Assembly (NCBI GenBank): GCA_949285775.1
Contig: CASEAD010000020.1
Span: forward strand, 1 to 14,254
Origin: an uncultured bacterium
GTDB lineage: Bacteria > Bacillota_I > Bacilli_A > RF39 > UBA660
Length of the DNA stretch: 14,254 nucleotides
Direction of reading: 5' to 3'
This document shows positions 13,513 through 14,254 of this stretch, in pieces. The notes beneath the pieces were generated by a model that saw nothing but the letters and a program-made list of their open reading frames with translations, was not told the origin of the DNA and made no database searches. A program made the translations under genes and the position numbers. Each line of letters begins with the position of its first letter. Position 1 is the first letter of the stretch.

Positions 13513-14254
13513 CAATATCTGAAAACATAGCATCTCCCCAATTATCATTAACAAAATCAGCCGGAGTATCATATAACTCTCTAATATTATCACAACCTTC
13601 TAACTGAAAATGTGGATAATCAGGAAAATCCGTCCAATCACCACCCCATTCCAAACCAATACTCTTACCAATCTCCCCAACACGCTCCAACAAATCTATA
13701 TTATAAGCATCATTAGAATCATTTATACAAACATCAAAAGCAACACCCCATTGATGATTAGATGCATAATCAGAACCCTTAGCATTCGTAACAACACTAC
13801 CTTCATTACCATCTCTTCCCTGACTGTATAAAGCATCTTGTTCTGAAACAGACCTAAGATCCTGCGTTATCCGTATATTAATCCCCTCACTCTCACAAGC
13901 ATCAATAAGCTCCCTCATCTTAACCTTTAACTCCGGATGAACATTAACCAAACTAACATATCCATTTTCATCAATAATATAATTATCACTCAAATTACTA
14001 GCATATTCATCATAACTAACACCATCACTATTAACAACACTACCATCTTCTTGTAAATAAAATTTCCTTCCATCTGCAACAGGCCCAGGCCCAACTGTAT
14101 TAAATGAATCTTCACCTGTATCTAAACTAACAATATCAACAAGTGTATTTCCCCCGTTAGTGGGCACACTACCATTATAACCATTACTAAAATCTAATAA
14201 ATTTAACTTAGCAACATCTGTATTTAACGGTACTATTTTTTTAACATCCATAAC
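13505..14254 (-). CDS. M15-family peptidoglycan peptidase (CwlK/VanY-like), 5' end outside the window
   Basis: The C-terminal part, about 130 residues, is a zinc-dependent M15 peptidase that cuts peptide bonds in the peptidoglycan stem. Counting from the ATG at 14251, the motifs are ITQDLRSVSEQDALYSQGR (128-146), SNHQWGVAFDV (164-174) with zinc ligands H166 and D173, and GLEWGGDWTDFPDYPHFQL (199-217) with E201/D205 and zinc ligand H214. The EWGGDW...PHFQ form resembles L-Ala-D-Glu endopeptidases of the CwlK type more than D,D-carboxypeptidases. The first 100 residues are acidic, rich in Gly, Asn and Ser, and of no family I recognise. The frame stays open to the last base, no ribosome site is visible before ATG 14251, and there is no signal peptide in the visible part. 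I therefore mark it partial. A strong terminator follows. Confidence 0.85.
   Translation of the reverse strand, partial: VMDVKKIVPLNTDVAKLNLLDFSNGYNGSVPTNGGNTLVDIVSLDTGEDSFNTVGPGPVADGRKFYLQEDGSVVNSDGVSYDEYASNLSDNYIIDENGYVSLVNVHPELKVKMRELIDACESEGINIRITQDLRSVSEQDALYSQGRDGNEGSVVTNAKGSDYASNHQWGVAFDVCINDSNDAYNIDLLERVGEIGKSIGLEWGGDWTDFPDYPHFQLEGCDNIRELYDTPADFVNDNWGDAMFSDIEN

Overview
The window is low-GC DNA from a Gram-positive fermentative bacterium, most likely an anaerobic, gut-type member of the Bacillota in the Bacilli/RF39-like range. That placement is an inference. It rests on a single-chain pyruvate:ferredoxin oxidoreductase (NifJ), an LtaS-type lipoteichoic acid synthase, a class B sortase, a TmcAL tRNA-modifying enzyme, a YgaC-type (UPF0374/DUF402) phosphatase, AGGAGG-like ribosome sites and TTGnnn-17-TATAAT promoters. 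Tryptophan is TGG throughout, so code 11 fits. All ten genes end in TAA or TAG, none in TGA. The + strand is C-rich and G-poor in genes of both orientations. Eight of ten genes lie on the minus strand, which is probably the leading strand.

Layout from left to right. Bases 1-143 hold a leftward promoter that fires out of the window. A YgaC/Ntdp-type nucleotide phosphatase (minus) is divergent from a class B sortase (plus). The sortase converges on ltaS (minus) through a two-way terminator. ltaS and tmcAL (plus) are divergent, with face-to-face promoters. tmcAL converges on a small single-span membrane protein, and the two stop codons sit in the two arms of one perfect hairpin. Then come three leftward paralogous two-span membrane proteins of unknown function (5639-9895), then nifJ (10012-13401), then a 5'-truncated M15 peptidoglycan peptidase at the right edge. 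There is no gene-free stretch above 300 bases, and I saw no tRNA, rRNA, CRISPR array, insertion sequence or riboswitch.

The identifiable genes fall into three groups: envelope (sortase, LTA synthase, M15 peptidase), energy metabolism (NifJ makes acetyl-CoA and reduced ferredoxin) and RNA/nucleotide housekeeping (TmcAL, YgaC). They are mostly separate transcription units, each with its own promoter and a terminator that often overlaps the stop codon. The exception is the 7190-8812 / 5639-7147 pair, which looks like an operon.

The part most worth attention is the paralogous trio. The proteins share a C-terminal cytoplasmic domain, a two-span topology and an almost identical translation-start leader, but differ in their extracytoplasmic modules. 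I do not recognise the family. It is the best candidate here for an undescribed envelope system.
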